This document shows positions 35,001-46,244 of a stretch of 64,000 nt of DNA, piece after piece. The notes under the pieces are model-generated. The model worked only from the letters and a program-made list of their open reading frames with translations. It did no database searches and was not told the origin of the DNA. How positions within the stretch are numbered: the stretch's first letter is position 1; each line of letters starts with the position of its first letter. The translations under genes and the position numbers were made by a program. This DNA is from Nematopogon swammerdamellus (lineage: Eukaryota > Arthropoda > Insecta > Lepidoptera > Adelidae): assembly GCA_946902875.1 (NCBI GenBank), contig OX336355.1, positions 19,191,347-19,255,346 of the forward strand, read 5' to 3'.

Positions 35001-36369
35001 CCTTCACGTTGGACATATTTTGTTTTTATGAAAACCAGTAGCTGATGTGCCGTGGAACCATAGTGGCTCAGCCTATTCCACCTCCCCTCGTGTAATGAAT
35101 GACGCTCATCGAGGTGCTACCCAGGCTGTTGATAGCTGATAACTGGAGTGGGAGCGGTGTGGCAGGTGAGCGAGGTACTAGCGCGCGCGCCACGCTCGGG
35201 CGGCTGCGTTGCGCAAGCGCCGCCGCCTCGGGAACGCGACGAGGAGACACGGCTCGTTGCGACTTGCGACCGCTCCACTGTCACTTGCTCACCGATTCCC
35301 TTCAGAGGAGAGAACAATCGCTTCGTCACGAATGGATGCGTCGCCGCCGGGAACTTTATAATCAGGCGAGCGCAACTTGCCGCTCGCGACTATCGTGGAC
35401 GCTGCTCTGATCTGAGGAACTTGCATCGCTTATTTCTTGCCATCCAACCTATCTCCGCATCAGTCGTCGCAGAGAAATCGAACACTCTTTTGTTGTTAAT
35501 ATTTTAGGCTTTTGAGGACCTGTCTGCCGGTTTGTCGATTATCTCCGTCCACTTGGATCCACAGTTTAGCTCCACAGGTTGATCGATGTATACTTTTTTC
35601 TCTTCTTTAATCCACTAGTGGATCCATGGATGTCGCACCGCTAGCGGGTGCAATTGTCTAACGGCGAGTGTGTTTCCCGATGACTTTAAGACATCGCATC
35701 GACAAACTGGATACAATAGTCCACTAGTCTAGTGGCATGGTTGTTTTCGCGAGGGCAGGTGTAATTGGCTGTATCGAGCACCTTTCGTCCCTCGGCACAG
35801 CTACCTATGCTGGGTTAAGATTTGCTGTGATTCAGGTCTGGCTGGCGCGTCTTCTGGCGGCATTGTCGTTATGGCGTCCCTATGGGTAACAAGGCTGCGC
35901 TATTGCAATAATGAATGCTTTCTATTTGCCCAAGCGCGTATCATATAATTACATGCTAATTTGACCCTTGTTTATAATTATAATGTACGTATTTGAATGA
36001 GTTTCATTGCTATTCATGTATTCCGGTTTCTACGCGTGCTCTACTGCTATGTAATTACACACCTAGCTAGAGGTACCTACGCATTGCATTTGCATTATTT
36101 TTAAATTCGGATGTGTGACCTCCGCTTAGTTTGCTTTCATTATTAAAATGTCGAGTTGTGTGTTCTCTGTATTGACATTGTATGAGCGCCTACTCGAGTT
36201 CTCTGCGGTTTCACTACTTCAAACTTTCCAAATCGTACGTCCCCGCGATCAAATCTACCACAAGTTTTCTTGTCCTTCGATTTATTTTTATAATATCGAT
36301 CGAATCACAAGTGTAGGTTAGGTACACTGATGCAACTCAACGTGTTTGGAACAGGTGTAAAACTGTAGG
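35001..36369. other. Unassigned sequence
   Basis: A GC-rich island lies at 35150-35290 and AT-rich DNA follows. No gene is recognised. Confidence 0.4.
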
Positions 36370-36590
36370 CCTCTTGCTTGTCCCTTGCTAGAATTCCACG
36401 GGATTCATACCACCGTACTGTCTCAGATGTGTTCTCCTCTTGACCAGTATAACCAGCAATGCTTTGCATTGCTGGTGCCAGCAATGCAAAGGGAATCTCC
36501 GGTATGGCACCTTCTCGGTGGTGATATTGGTTGGTCGGAGCATGTGATCTGGCCCCTCTGACTCAGCCACATATACCGGATTACATGAAA
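36370..36590 (-). repeat. Dispersed repeat, family B
   Basis: Reverse complements of the family words appear: TCCGGTATGGCACCTTCTCG, GATATTGGTTGGTCGGAGCA, TGTGATCTGGCCCCTCTGA, ATACCGGATTACAT. An internal short inverted repeat (CCAGCAATGC / GCATTGCTGG) at 36450-36485 is unique to this copy. Confidence 0.8.
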
Positions 36591-36603
36591 AAATAATTAT
36601 CAG

Positions 36604-36644
36604 GTACACAAGTCATTCAAACGCTGGAGGCAGAGGAGAAGAAA
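36604..36644 (+). CDS. Candidate microexon (weak)
   Basis: TTATCAG precedes 41 bases that end GAAA then GTGAGTGCG. One frame reads TQVIQTLEAEEKK. The acceptor lies just beside the family B repeat, and the pyrimidine tract is poor. Confidence 0.13.
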
Positions 36645-36950
36645 GTGAGTGCGTGTGTGTAAGTTGTACTCGGTCGGTCGGTCGGTATACACCCGGGTCC
36701 TATAAGCATGAGATCGTGCAGAAGCCCTGCAATCATCACGTCACACGCGCAGACGCAACCTCCAAGCGCCGACGAACAAACAAAAGAAAAACTACACACA
36801 ACCGCGCGCGCCGACAACAACACGCAACGCAACGTACTAGCGACCACCACCGCGCTGAGAAGCGAAGCACTCGCACAAGTGGTTCTCTACGACAGAGCGG
36901 GATGCTAAGTAATTGTATAAACCCCGACTATGAATACGAACGACCCCATG

Positions 36951-37174
36951 AAGCTAGAAACTCATTGGGCCCACGTACGCCACACACGCGAATCTGGGCG
37001 CGTCGGTCTCCATACATTTTATATGGAAGAGTGCAGCACGCAGTTTCATTGCGCCCACGCCTCCCTACGCTACGCGACACACTGCGTGCTGCACTCTTCC
37101 ATATAAAATGTATGGAGACCGACGCGCCCACATACGCGTGCGTAGCGTACGTGGGCCCAATGAGTTTCTAGCTT
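36951..37174. mobile_element. Fold-back MITE with about 90-bp inverted arms
   Basis: The left arm starts AAGCTAGAAACTCATTGGGC and the right arm ends with its reverse complement. The arms also share CGTCGGTCTCCATACATTTT and AGAGTGCAGCACGCAGT. Only about 36 bp separates them. Differences between the arms cluster near ACGTACGC. No coding capacity. Confidence 0.9.
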
Positions 37175-39092
37175 AAGGATCTTTTTTCGTAATTTTGCGG
37201 CGGAGCCCTACAAACGAAGGCGCGTCGATCTATAGCCGCAGACAACGCTGTAGTCAGTCGGGCGGGCAACTGTTACATGCATGCATGATGCTGTACTAAG
37301 GGAGACGGATCGAATTACATCTAACTTATTAAAATCGGCTCAGTGTGTAATTTAGGCTGTTGAGCGGAATAGACATTGTATAACCCTTCGTTTAAAGTAT
37401 GGCACTATGCCCCGAAGTGCTGTACGGTCCATGAACAGCGCCCGCAGACATGGACACTCGCCATGTCGCCGTGAGAGCGTCGTCGTCCTCGAAAGCTTCC
37501 GGCCAACTCGTCAAGGTTGAAAACAATACATTTAGACCTTATGCGAAATTTTACAACTTAACCGAGGCCGCAAATCCTCAGCATTCGCAGAACTCTAAAA
37601 GGTGTAATTTAAAATTAATACGTAGTAAGAAATAAGCTAACAAAACACGTCGACGAATAGAGTACATAGAGTGAATACCAAATTGTACATACTCGTAGCA
37701 ATCAATAAAAGACATAGGTACTCGTCATAATAAACTTACAGATTTGGCTAAAGTTTAAGATGATTGATCTGTCGCACGCAACGAAACCAGAAACGTACCT
37801 GCAACAAACAAACATACAGATGTAAGTGATGAGGAATCGTTATTACATGACAGGAGATCAGGTCGCCGGGCGGCACACAACACAATGGGCGCCATCGTGC
37901 GCACCGGGCGACACCCACCCGGGTCGCATTAAGTTCGCGAATTAGTATTCATTGAGATGCAGCAAACAGACAAAGGTTACAAGTTGACTAATATTATAAA
38001 AATAAGTAGAGGATAGAATCTTAAAGAGCAGAGTAGGACATGCACTTTAATGGTGGCAACGAGTCATTTGAATCTTGAACCGTAAATAGGAGTAAATGCA
38101 ACGGTGAATAATGAGATAATTATTTCGGTAGAACTAATTATGCAAGTTGAAGTCAAGTCAACACATTTTTGAATACATTCCACTAAGAGAGAGCTTTAAC
38201 GAAAGTCCTACTTGTGTGTGTTCTAGCACTTCTAGCAGAAATCAAAGAGTTGACATAACCATTTCCACAGATCCAAATATTGGAGTGTCGTATATCGCTT
38301 TCTGTGCCGGAGAAGTGGTCGCGCGCGCCGCGTGTCGGTCCGTGCGACAGTACTCCACTGCCACGCGGCGACGCGCTCACCGCAGCTCATTTTTGTTCAC
38401 TCCATTTACCAACAACGGATCTACCCGACACTCGCTTTCCCGCCTGAGCTATGGAAAACAATTACAACACCCGCGGTGTCCACTATACCGACCTGCTCGC
38501 TGCCTGTAGCCAGGTATGCAATGCCGCAAGGCAATCCCTAATTATTTTAAATTTATCAGAAAGAGACTGAGTTCACCACACGCACATTATTGAAAGGTGA
38601 ACTGGAGAGTGGACAGAGGGAGGGAAGGTAAGGTGAGGACCAGTTCCGTCCGAGGCGGCGCGGCGCGGCGAGGTAGAGTAGTTACAGGGAAACGTTGCAA
38701 GATTCCGTCTCAGGTCAGATGAAAGTTAACATCTGCCGAGATAAATGTATTGTAAACTGCGTGCGGGCTGCGAGCGCAGAGAGACTGAGGCGTCGGGTAC
38801 TGGTTGTAGGCGGAATGGGCCCTTTCCCCGCGGCCGTCTCGACCCCGCCGACTGACTCCCGCCGAGTCGCCATGCGGCCCTTTCAAATTTGGCCCAATTT
38901 ACTTTGGGGACTCTTCACCGCGAAGTACAACTCGACGCGAGGACATCTTAAAGCAAGTCAACTGGACCCCAGTACTACTGAGCGCGACACCCCCTGGGGT
39001 GCGAGCTGTATGCAGCGAGTCGCTTGCACAATAGGGGCTTTATTTTTTGCATGAGCCCAAGTTTAATTTATGAGGTTCGGGTTGCAATGTTA
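37175..39092. other. Unassigned sequence
   Basis: No gene or repeat is recognised. GC-rich patches lie at 38310-38380 and 38650-38680. Confidence 0.4.
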
Positions 39093-39166
39093 TTATGAGT
39101 AGCTCGTGGATAAGTGGTAACGGCCTTGCTTATTAACCGGAAGGTCGCGCGTTCAGTGCCCATTTG
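39093..39166 (+). repeat. tRNA-like SINE head (tRNA-Asn-like)
   Basis: TAGCTCGTGGATAAGTGGTA (A box, slightly extended) is followed by CTTATTAACCGGAAGG, which resembles an Asn-type anticodon arm. It then shows GCGCGTTCAGTGCCC, a degenerate B box. The acceptor stem does not pair, so it is a SINE or pseudo-tRNA rather than a working tRNA gene. Confidence 0.65.
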
Positions 39167-39555
39167 CGTGAACCACTTTTTTTTTCTTTCCGAGTTTGAT
39201 AAGTGAATTTCTCGAACATGAGTTGCTCCATGGTTCGCATTCCATGTAAAATTATAGTAGGTATCTTAATATTTTATATTTTTTTTTCTTATTTTTTGAA
39301 AATTATACTACTAGTAATTGTATTATGTTTAATGTACTAACATAATTATTAAGTTGATACAAATACGTAGGTATTAAAGTTTGAAAAGGCTCTTTACACA
39401 CACTTACTCGTATAAAATAAGTATAAGTCTTTGTAGTCACTAAAATACTTGTAACAATATGTAACTAAGCTGTATAATCTATATATTTTTTTTTCAACAA
39501 TGTAACGATATTTCGTTGCATAATGCTCCTATCAATGAATCTAGTTCGATACCTA

Positions 39556-39620
39556 AAGCAGGGGGTTTCAACCGGTGTGCCGCGGCATACTGGTGTGCCG
39601 CGAAAGGCGGTGACAAACGC
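39556..39620 (+). repeat. Possible hAT element terminus
   Basis: GCAGGGGGTTTCAACCGGTG followed by two GTGTGCCGCG words matches the common hAT tip CAG-GG-T-TCAACC and its usual subterminal repeats. No second end was found. A scrap with GGCGTGCCGTGAAATTTTC at 46200 could be an internal piece of a similar element. Confidence 0.45.
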
Positions 39621-40167
39621 CAAATACGCAAAACATGCAAAAAGTGCGACAAAGAAGGTCCAAAACTGACCAATTGACACACATTCAGAAAATTAAAAAA
39701 ATACCAACCTATATTTTGGTTCCTTACCAACAAAGTGCATTGCTGGTTTTTTTAATAATGAGTAAAAGTAAGTAATAAACATAAAATTAAAAATATATAA
39801 AAAAAGCATGAATTTTTGAAAATCTGAGTATGTGTGTATTATTACAATTTTACAATACCACCGATTCAAAGGTCACAAAGCTCTGAGAAAACTCTATTCA
39901 ATTTTTTTTATTATTTTATCCACGAAAGGAGATAAAAATAAAAAACAAAAAACGCCTACATGAAATTATTGACGTAATTCTTCAGTCGGAAGGGTAAAAT
40001 TTTTGCCTTCGTCAATTTAGCAGGCACTTCAATACTAGATACAATTTTAGTTCCGGGCTCGCTTGCTCGCTCCTGCCCTGCTGCGCCCGCGTGTCGGTCG
40101 TCATTTCTGTCTTCTGTGTTTGGATCGAATGGAAAAAAGATAGGTGGTTAGGTATATTTGTACCGTG

Positions 40168-40240
40168 TGGGATGGTAATTTAAAATAATAGCCCCACTGC
40201 ATCTCTCCCCGTGCATGTCGTAAAAGGCGACTGAGGGATT
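40168..40240 (+). repeat. Dispersed repeat, family X fragment
   Basis: It shows ATAGCCCCACTGCATCTCTC, CCCGTGCATGTCGTAAAAGG and CGACTGAGGG, as at the start of 48705-49040. Confidence 0.85.
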
Positions 40241-40390
40241 TTTTTATGTAAACTGACACAGTTTGCTATATCACCTATAACATCCGTGATGTCAGCCCAT
40301 AACACCGGGTGAACTTAGGTGCCATGTCAGTGCTTCCCTTTGGTCGTGCCGGCTACACTAAACTGGACGGAAAATACAAACTATTTCGGG
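40236..40390 (-). repeat. SINE body (left arm of an inverted pair)
   Basis: A poly-T tail, CATCCGTGATGTCAGCCCAT, AACACCGGGTGAACTTAGGT, GTCGTGCCGGCTACACTAAA and CTGGACGGAAAATAC. It is the reverse complement of the 3' body of the tRNA/5S-headed SINE. Confidence 0.9.
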
Positions 40391-40404
40391 ATATGACTCC
40401 CTTC

Positions 40405-40545
40405 TTTTTTTCCGTCCAGTTCAGTGAAGCCGGTACGACCGAAGAAAAGCACTGACATAGCACCTACTTCACCAGTTGTTACGAGCTGACATCTCGGATG
40501 TTGTATTGTAGGTGATGTTGCCACCGTGTCATTTTCCGTACCAGT
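40405..40545 (+). repeat. SINE body (right arm of an inverted pair)
   Basis: TTCCGTCCAGTTCAGTGAAG, GAAAAGCACTGACATAGCAC, GAGCTGACATC and TTGTAGGTGATGTTGCC are in plus orientation. With the preceding copy it forms an imperfect palindrome of about 310 bp. Confidence 0.85.
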
Positions 40546-41064
40546 ATACAGTACGACCGTATCAGTAATATCTCTCTTCTGTGGTATCTATCAGTATACG
40601 CTCCGGTACGTAACTTGACGGGGCGTTATATGCATGGCTTTCGTTGGTATAACCACAGAATAACTAATAGGTACTGTGGTATAACCATAGAATACTTATA
40701 ATACTGGCGTATAGAAGCGACGCTCCGCCTCGAAGCGAGTTTGCTTCCCCCCGCGCCCCGCAGCCCGCGAGCGCTGTCTGGTCGACTTCTGGCGGACGGC
40801 TAGTCAGGCTGGCACCGACTGTCGAGAGGAGAGCGAGCGCACCTTCGAGAGGGAGTAGTAGCTACTTACACGTACGCGCGCGGTTCTTTCGCACTCACAG
40901 CACAGAACAACGATGCAAGGCGCAATTTTGCACAAAAATTTAACTTGAAATTTTGCAGTGAAATTTTGCACTTTCTGCAAAATTACTGTGAAATTTTCAT
41001 TCTTATGTGAAATAATGAAATTTATGTTACACAAATCAGATATCAATTTGGTTTCTTATTCTTC

Positions 41065-41255
41065 TTCTTGAGTCAATTTTAATGTCCTACTACTGAGCGC
41101 AAGCCTTTCCCATGAACATGGAAGGGAATTGTTATACATTTCCACGTGACAAGCTGGATTGGAAGCGGTGTCCACAACAATTTTATATGTACTTGCTGTG
41201 CACAGGTTTCCTCACGGTGTTTTCCTTCACCGGAGCGAATCTTAATCATATGAAC
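41065..41255 (+). repeat. Lepidopteran dispersed repeat fragment
   Basis: The words TGCACAGGTTTCCTCACGGT and TGTTTTCCTTCACCGGAGCG are, from memory of lepidopteran genomes, part of a very common repeat. There is no coding potential. It immediately precedes the satellite. Confidence 0.5.
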
Positions 41256-41257
41256 AT

Positions 41258-43583
41258 TTAAAAAAAGTGGCCGCCATTTTGAACTTTTTAGTTACTGGAC
41301 CGATTGCTTTCAAAGTCGATATCTGGGTGTCTGTGTGGGCTCTGAATACGAATCCGTTGTCAAAATTTAAAAAAAGTGGCCGCCATTTTGAACTTTTTAG
41401 TTACTGGACCTATTGCTTTCAAAGTCGATATCTGGGTGTCTGTGTGGGCTCTGAATACGAATCCGTTGTCAAAATTTAAAAAAAGCGGTTGCCATTTTGA
41501 ACTTTTTAGTTACTGGACCGATTGCTTTCAAAGTCGATATCTGGGTGTCTGTGTGGGCTCTGAATACGAATCCGTTGTCAAAATTTAAAAAAAGCGGCTG
41601 CCATTTTGAACTTTTTAGTTACTGGACCGATTGCTTTCAAAGTCGATATCTGGGTGTCTGTGTGGGCTCTGAATACGAATCCGTTGTCAAAATTTAAAAA
41701 AAGTGGCCGCCATTTTGAACTTTTTAGTTACTGGACCGATTGCTTTCAAAGTCGATATCTGGGTGTCTGTGTGGGCTCTGAATACGAATCCGTTGTCAAA
41801 ATTTAAAAAAAGCGGCTGCCATTTTGAACTTTTTAGTTACTGGACCGATTGCTTTCAAAGTCGATATCTGGGTGTCTGTGTGGGCTCTGAATACGAATCC
41901 GTTGTCAAAATTTAAAAAAAGTGGCCGCCATTTTGAACTTTTTAGTTACTGGACCGATTGCTTTCAAAGTCGATATCTGGGTGTCTGTGTGGGCTCTGAA
42001 TACGAATCCGTTATCAAAATTTAAAAAAAGCGGCTGCCATTTTGAACTTTTTAGTTACTGGACCGATTGCTTTCAAAGTCGATATCTGGGTGTCTGTGTG
42101 GGCTCTGAATACGAATCCGTTGTCAAAATTTAAAAAAAGTGGCCGCCATTTTGAACTTTTTAGTTACTGGACCGATTGCTTTCAAAGTCGATATCTGGGT
42201 GTCTGTGTGGGCTCTGAATACGAATCCGTTGTCAAAATTTAAAAAAAGTGGCCGCCATTTTGAACTTTTTAGTTACTGGACCGATTGCTTTCAAAGTCGA
42301 TATCTGGGTGTCTGTGTGGACTCTGAATACGAATCCGTTGTCAAAATTTAAAAAAGTGGCCGCCATTTTGAACTTTTTAGTTACTGGACCGATTGCTTTC
42401 AAAGTCGATATCTGGGTGTCTGTGTGGACTCTGAATACGAATCCGTTGTCAAAATTTAAAAAAAGCGGCTGCCATTTTGAACTTCTTAGTTACTGGACCG
42501 ATTGCTTTCAAAATCGATATCTGGGTGTCTGTGTGGGCTCTGAATACGAATCTGTAGTGAACATTTAAAAAAAGTTGCCGCCATTTTGAACTTTTTAATT
42601 ACTGGACCGATTGATTTCAAAATCGATATCTGGGTGTTTGTGTGGACTCTGAATACAAATATGTAGTGAATATTTAAAAAAAGTTGCCGCCATTTTGACC
42701 TTTTTAGTTATTCGACCGATTGCTTTCAAAATCAATATCTGGGTGTCTGTGTGGGCTCTGAATACGAATCCGTTGTCAAAATTTAAAAAAAGTGGCCGCC
42801 ATTTTGAACTTTTTAGTTACTGGACCGATTGCTTTCAAAGTCGATATCTGGGTGTATGTGTGGACTCTGAATACGAATCCGTTGTCAAAATTTAAAAAAA
42901 GTGGCCGCCATTTTGAACTTTTTAGTTACTGGACCGATTGCTTTCAAAGTCGATATCTGGGTGTCTGTGTGGACTCTGAATACGAATCCGTTGTCAAAAT
43001 TTAAAAAAAGCGGCTGCCATTTTGAACTTTTTAGTTACTGGACCGATTGCTTTCTAAATCGATATCTGGGTGTCTGTGTGGGCTCTGAATACGAATCTGT
43101 AGTGAACATTTAAAAAAAGTTGCCGCCATTTTGAACTTTTTAATTACTGGACCGATTGATTTCAAAATCGATATCTGGGTGTTTGTGTGGACTCTGAATA
43201 CAAATATGTAGTGAATATTTAAAAAAAGTTGCCGCCATTTTGACCTTTTTAGTTATTCGACCGATTGCTTTCAAAATCAATATCTGGGTGTCTGTGTGGG
43301 CTCTGAATACGAATCCGTTGTCAAAATAAAAAAAAAACGGCCTCCATTTTGAACTTTTTAGTTACTGGACCGATTGCTTTCAAAATCGATATCTGGGTGT
43401 CTGCGTGGGCTCTGAATACGAATCTGTAGTGAACATTAAAAAAAAGTGGCCGCCATTTTGAACTTTTTAGTTACTGGACCGATTGCTTTCAAAATTGATA
43501 TCTGGGTATCTGTATGGGCTCTGAATACGAATCCGTTTTCAAAATTTAAAAATAGTTGCCGCCATCTTGCACTTTTTAGTTTT
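41258..43583 (+). repeat. 109-bp satellite array, forward arm (about 21 units)
   Basis: Monomers start at regular 109-bp steps (for example 41267, 41376, 41703, 41921, 42139). Each has GCCATTTTGAACTTTTTAGT, TACTGGACCGATTGCTTTCA, GATATCTGGGTGTCTGTGTG and CTCTGAATACGAATCCGTTG. Two subtypes, GTGGCCGCC and GCGGCTGCC, alternate strictly between about 41598 and 42140, giving a 218-bp dimer. Farther on, a 545-bp block of five monomers (about 42250-42794) is repeated next to itself, marked by the variant TCTGTAGTGAACATT at 42551 and 43096. Open frames of 66-106 codons through it are by-products, since 109 is not a multiple of three. Confidence 0.97.
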
Positions 43584-44754
43584 GACTACAGATTCATATT
43601 TAGAGCCCACACAGACACGCAGATATCTATTTTGAAAGCAATCGGTCCAGTAACTAAAAAGTTTAAAATGGCGGCCACTTAATTTTGACTACAGATTCGT
43701 ATTCAGAGCACACACAGACACCCAGACATCGATTTTGAAAGCAATTGGTCCAGTAACTGAAAAGTTCAAAATGGCGGCCACTTTTTTTAAATTTTGACTA
43801 CAGATTCGTATTCAGAGCCTACACAGACACCCAGATATCAATTTTGAAATCAATCGGTCCAGTAACTAAAAAGTTTAAAATGGCGGCCACTTAATTTTGA
43901 CTACAGATTCGTATTCAGAGCACACACAGACACCCAGACATCGATTTTGAAAGCAATTGGTCCAGTAACTGAAAAGTTCAAAATGGCGGCCACTTTTTTT
44001 AAATTTTGACTACAGATTCGTATTCAGAGCCTACACAGACACCCAGATATCAATTTTGATATCAATCGGTCCAGTAACTAAAAAGTTCAAAATGGCGGCC
44101 ACTTTTTTTTAATTTTGACTACAGATTCGTATTCCGAGCCCACACAGACACCCAGATATCGATTTTGAAAGCAATCGGTCCAGTAACTGAAAAGTTTAAA
44201 ATGGCGGCCACTTTTTTTATTTTGATTACAGATTCGTATTCAGAGCCTACACAGACACCCAGATATCAATTTTGAAAGCAATCGGTCCAGTAACTAAAAA
44301 GTTCAAAATGGCGGCCACTTTTTTTTATTTTGATTACAGATTCGTATTCAGAGCCTACACAGCCACCCAGATATCAATTTTGAAAGCAATCGGTCCAGTA
44401 ACTGAAAAGTTCAAAATGGCGGCCACTTTTTTTTTATTTTGATTACAGATTCGTATTCAGAGCCTACACAGACACCCAGATATCAATTTTGAAAGCAATC
44501 GGTCCAGTAACTGAAAAGTTCAAAATGGCGGCCACTTTTTTTTATTTTGATTACAGATTCGTATTCAGAGCCTACACAGACACCCAGATATCAATTTTGA
44601 AAGCAATCGGTCCAGTAACTAAAAAGTTCAAAATGGCGGCCACTTTTTTTTAATTTTGATTACAGATTCGTATTCAGAGCCTACACAGACACCCAGATAT
44701 CAATTTTGAAAGCAATCGGTCCAGTAACTAAAAAGTTCAAAATGGCGGCAAGTA
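43584..44754 (-). repeat. 109-bp satellite array, inverted arm (about 11 units)
   Basis: From 43584 the same monomer continues in reverse orientation (ACAGATTCGTATTCAGAGCC, ACACAGACACCCAGATATC, AAAGCAATCGGTCCAGTAAC, AAAATGGCGGCCACTT). Unit spacing is about 105-110 bp because of variable T-runs. A two-unit block marked by GCACACACAGACACCC and CAATTGGTCCAG occurs twice (43709 and 43920), giving a 211-bp higher-order repeat. Confidence 0.96.
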
Positions 44755-45689
44755 TACATTGAAAATTTCACTTTAGCTTCACATACGATTCGGCTTAAAA
44801 ATAATAAAAATGGAATACCTATTGCAAAGTTTCCAAAATTTAGTGAAACTTTCACTGCAAAATTGTCGTTTAGTTAGCGAGTAAAAATAAAACATGTGCA
44901 TATAAGTTGATGTTTTTCTTTTTTTCTTGCCCTCCAATAATGTTAAGAGGTACATATACATAGATAGTCATAATTAAAAATGTTTCCTTTTAAATTACAT
45001 CAAATATAATTTATAATATTGTCCACTACAAACTTCTCATAAAGAGTGCCAACCCTGTACCCAAGTTATCGAGGTCGCACCAATACACGCAAAGGCGCCC
45101 GCGTACGTGAGCAGTAGGTACACATTTTCGGCCGCTTCATAGAAAATGTGACTAGTGTCACTGTCTGCGCTTGAGATGCAAGGACTATAGAACCGTGCCT
45201 AAATAAAAGTAGCCTAGCAACAGCGGCGCGCTGCGGAGCGGGGGCGGCGGCGGCGGCGGCACTGTGGTGGCGCGGAGCGGTGACGACGCGGCGGCGCGGC
45301 GCGGCGCGGAGGAGCGGCGGCGCGGCGCGGAGGAGCGGCTTGTTATTGCTTGCTTGCATGCGTGAGTGGCACGCTGCTACTGAGTTACCGCACCGCACCG
45401 CACCCCACCGCACCGTGCCATGCTGCCGCCGCGCGCGCCGCGCGCGCCGGCCGGTACCTATGTTGCTATGATATTTGCCATACATACCTAAATGCCTATC
45501 TACCTATTACCTACCTACCTATTTTTATTTTAGTTTTCATCGATAGTCTATTTAGAGGTTTATAAAAAGTGGTAAGTACATGAACTAAAATAATTTGGAA
45601 GAAATTACAATAAAATGTTATTTAGGTAAAATAATAAAAAATAAAAAATTAGAATCACGCATCAGTTACATAAGCCACAATCATTTTAA
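44755..45689. other. Unassigned sequence with a GC-rich island
   Basis: The segment 45220-45460 is made of GGCGGCG and CGCACCGCAC simple sequence, giving arginine- and alanine-rich shadow frames. A CTACCTACCTAC-type run lies near 45500. Confidence 0.5.
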
Positions 45690-45800
45690 TAATTAAAATA
45701 ATAAAAAAGCAAAAAAAAAAAACATACGAAAGTGGGATTCGAACCCCGAACCATCAACTCTTTAGGCTGATAGCGACAAACTACGCTAAATGTGACTTGA
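45690..45800 (-). repeat. tRNA-derived SINE head
   Basis: GTGGGATTCGAACCCC (45732-45747) is the reverse complement of a perfect B box. On the minus strand the preceding bases could form a tRNA-like arm (CAGCCTAAAGAG). A T-rich tail follows, as in the SINE at 26755. A good A box is not visible. Confidence 0.6.
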
Positions 45801-46244
45801 ACGTGCGAAGCGAAATTAGCAGTCGCATGGAACATTATGTAGAATTCTCGAATGCTCAAGGTCGTTGGCGTTTGTCACGGCCTTAAGTAACTCATTCAAA
45901 CTGTGTTTGAAAACCGCGGAAGTAAAGACCAAGCATAATTTTTCGTCTATCTATATACATAGATAGATTATCCACAATGACATTTTCTGACTGATTTGTT
46001 TGAACACCTCAAGAAATTAAATGAGAGTTCGCAGGGAAGGGAGTTCGAAGGGCATTTTGACATCCTCAGGTAAAATGAGAGTTTTCACTGATAAATACTT
46101 TTAATACGTAAGTAAGTACGCTACATTACGTAAGTACGAAGTCGCCAATTTCTTCGTCTTTAGTTTCTAAATTTTATATGCTTTCTTTATGAATATAAAT
46201 GTGGCGTGCCGTGAAATTTTCGTAAATGAAAAAGTGTGCCAGTT

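Noticed and set aside
39093..39166. Functional tRNA-Asn gene
   Set aside because: A and anticodon-like parts are present, but the B box is degenerate and the acceptor stem does not pair. It is better explained as a SINE head.
41267..43682. Series of 66-106-codon frames starting MAAILNFLV or MNFLVT
   Set aside because: They repeat with the 109-bp satellite. 109 is not a multiple of three, so each monomer is read in a different frame and stops in the next. Not a repeat protein gene.
41258..44754. CRISPR array
   Set aside because: Units are directly contiguous 109-bp monomers without unique spacers, and the genome is eukaryotic.
40930..44870. Extension of the satellite palindrome into flanking DNA
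   Set aside because: Only about 15 bp (TTTCACTGCAAAATT) are shared inverted between the two flanks, too little beyond chance in AT-rich DNA.
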